Shown: positions 6,606-6,622 of the stretch, in pieces
Layout of the letters: each line of letters begins with the position of its first letter
Numbering within the stretch: the first letter of the stretch is position 1
Assembly: GCA_938016235.1 (NCBI GenBank)
Contig: CALLPU010000178.1
Location: 1 to 6,622 of the forward strand
Source: an uncultured Granulosicoccus sp.
GTDB lineage: Bacteria > Pseudomonadota > Gammaproteobacteria > Granulosicoccales > Granulosicoccaceae
DNA length: 6,622 nt
Direction: 5' to 3'
The notes under the pieces: model-generated
What the model was told of the DNA's origin: nothing
Databases searched by the model: none
The model's input: the letters and a program-made list of their open reading frames with translations, nothing else
Translations under genes and position numbers: made by a program

Positions 6606-6622
6606 TTATTCCTCCTCCAAGT

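Noticed and set aside
6541..6621. Minus-strand frame open from the right edge to TAA at 6543-6541, possibly the end of a gene upstream of tmcA
   Set aside because: Only 26 codons without a stop, which is likely by chance, and the translation shows nothing recognisable. It cannot be decided without more sequence.

Overview
This window looks like chromosomal DNA of a gammaproteobacterium with a moderate G+C content (just over half by eye, not computed). The main reason is a full-length TmcA, a tRNA(Met) cytidine acetyltransferase that among bacteria is essentially a gammaproteobacterial protein. The lipid-related gene set DUF1365 / cyclopropane-synthase-like methyltransferase / DUF3833 lipoprotein is also typical of environmental, often marine, gammaproteobacteria. 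I cannot name a genus.

Layout. Plus strand, left half: a DUF1365 gene cut by the left window edge (1-693), then a cyclopropane-fatty-acyl-phospholipid-synthase-family methyltransferase (722-1975), a 211-base gap with no convincing gene, and a DUF3833 lipoprotein (about 2187-2774). Minus strand, right half, read from right to left: tmcA (6532-4532), a membrane fatty acid desaturase (4532-3621) and a PhnD-like substrate-binding protein without a signal peptide (3600-2788). The two blocks converge, with only 13 bases between the stop codons of the DUF3833 gene and the PhnD-like gene. The last 90 bases at the right edge hold the tmcA leader, with two short inverted repeats and no assignable gene. 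I found no RNA genes, insertion sequences, CRISPR arrays or attachment sites.

How the genes may work together. The plus-strand block is a membrane-lipid modification unit. The methyltransferase carries Ser and Gln where E. coli Cfa has its catalytic Cys139 and His266, so it more probably belongs to the fatty-acid C-methylating branch (BfaB/UfaM-like) than to classical cyclopropane synthases. DUF1365 and DUF3833 proteins are recurrent companions of such enzymes and have no established biochemistry. The minus-strand block joins a translation gene (tmcA) to a desaturase and an apparently cytosolic PhnD-fold protein through overlapping or nearly overlapping start and stop codons, which implies one transcript and translational coupling. 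A methyltransferase and a desaturase facing each other recall the methylase/desaturase/oxygenase logic of furan fatty acid synthesis, but that link is inference. The most unusual element is the desaturase plus PhnD-like pair riding behind tmcA.
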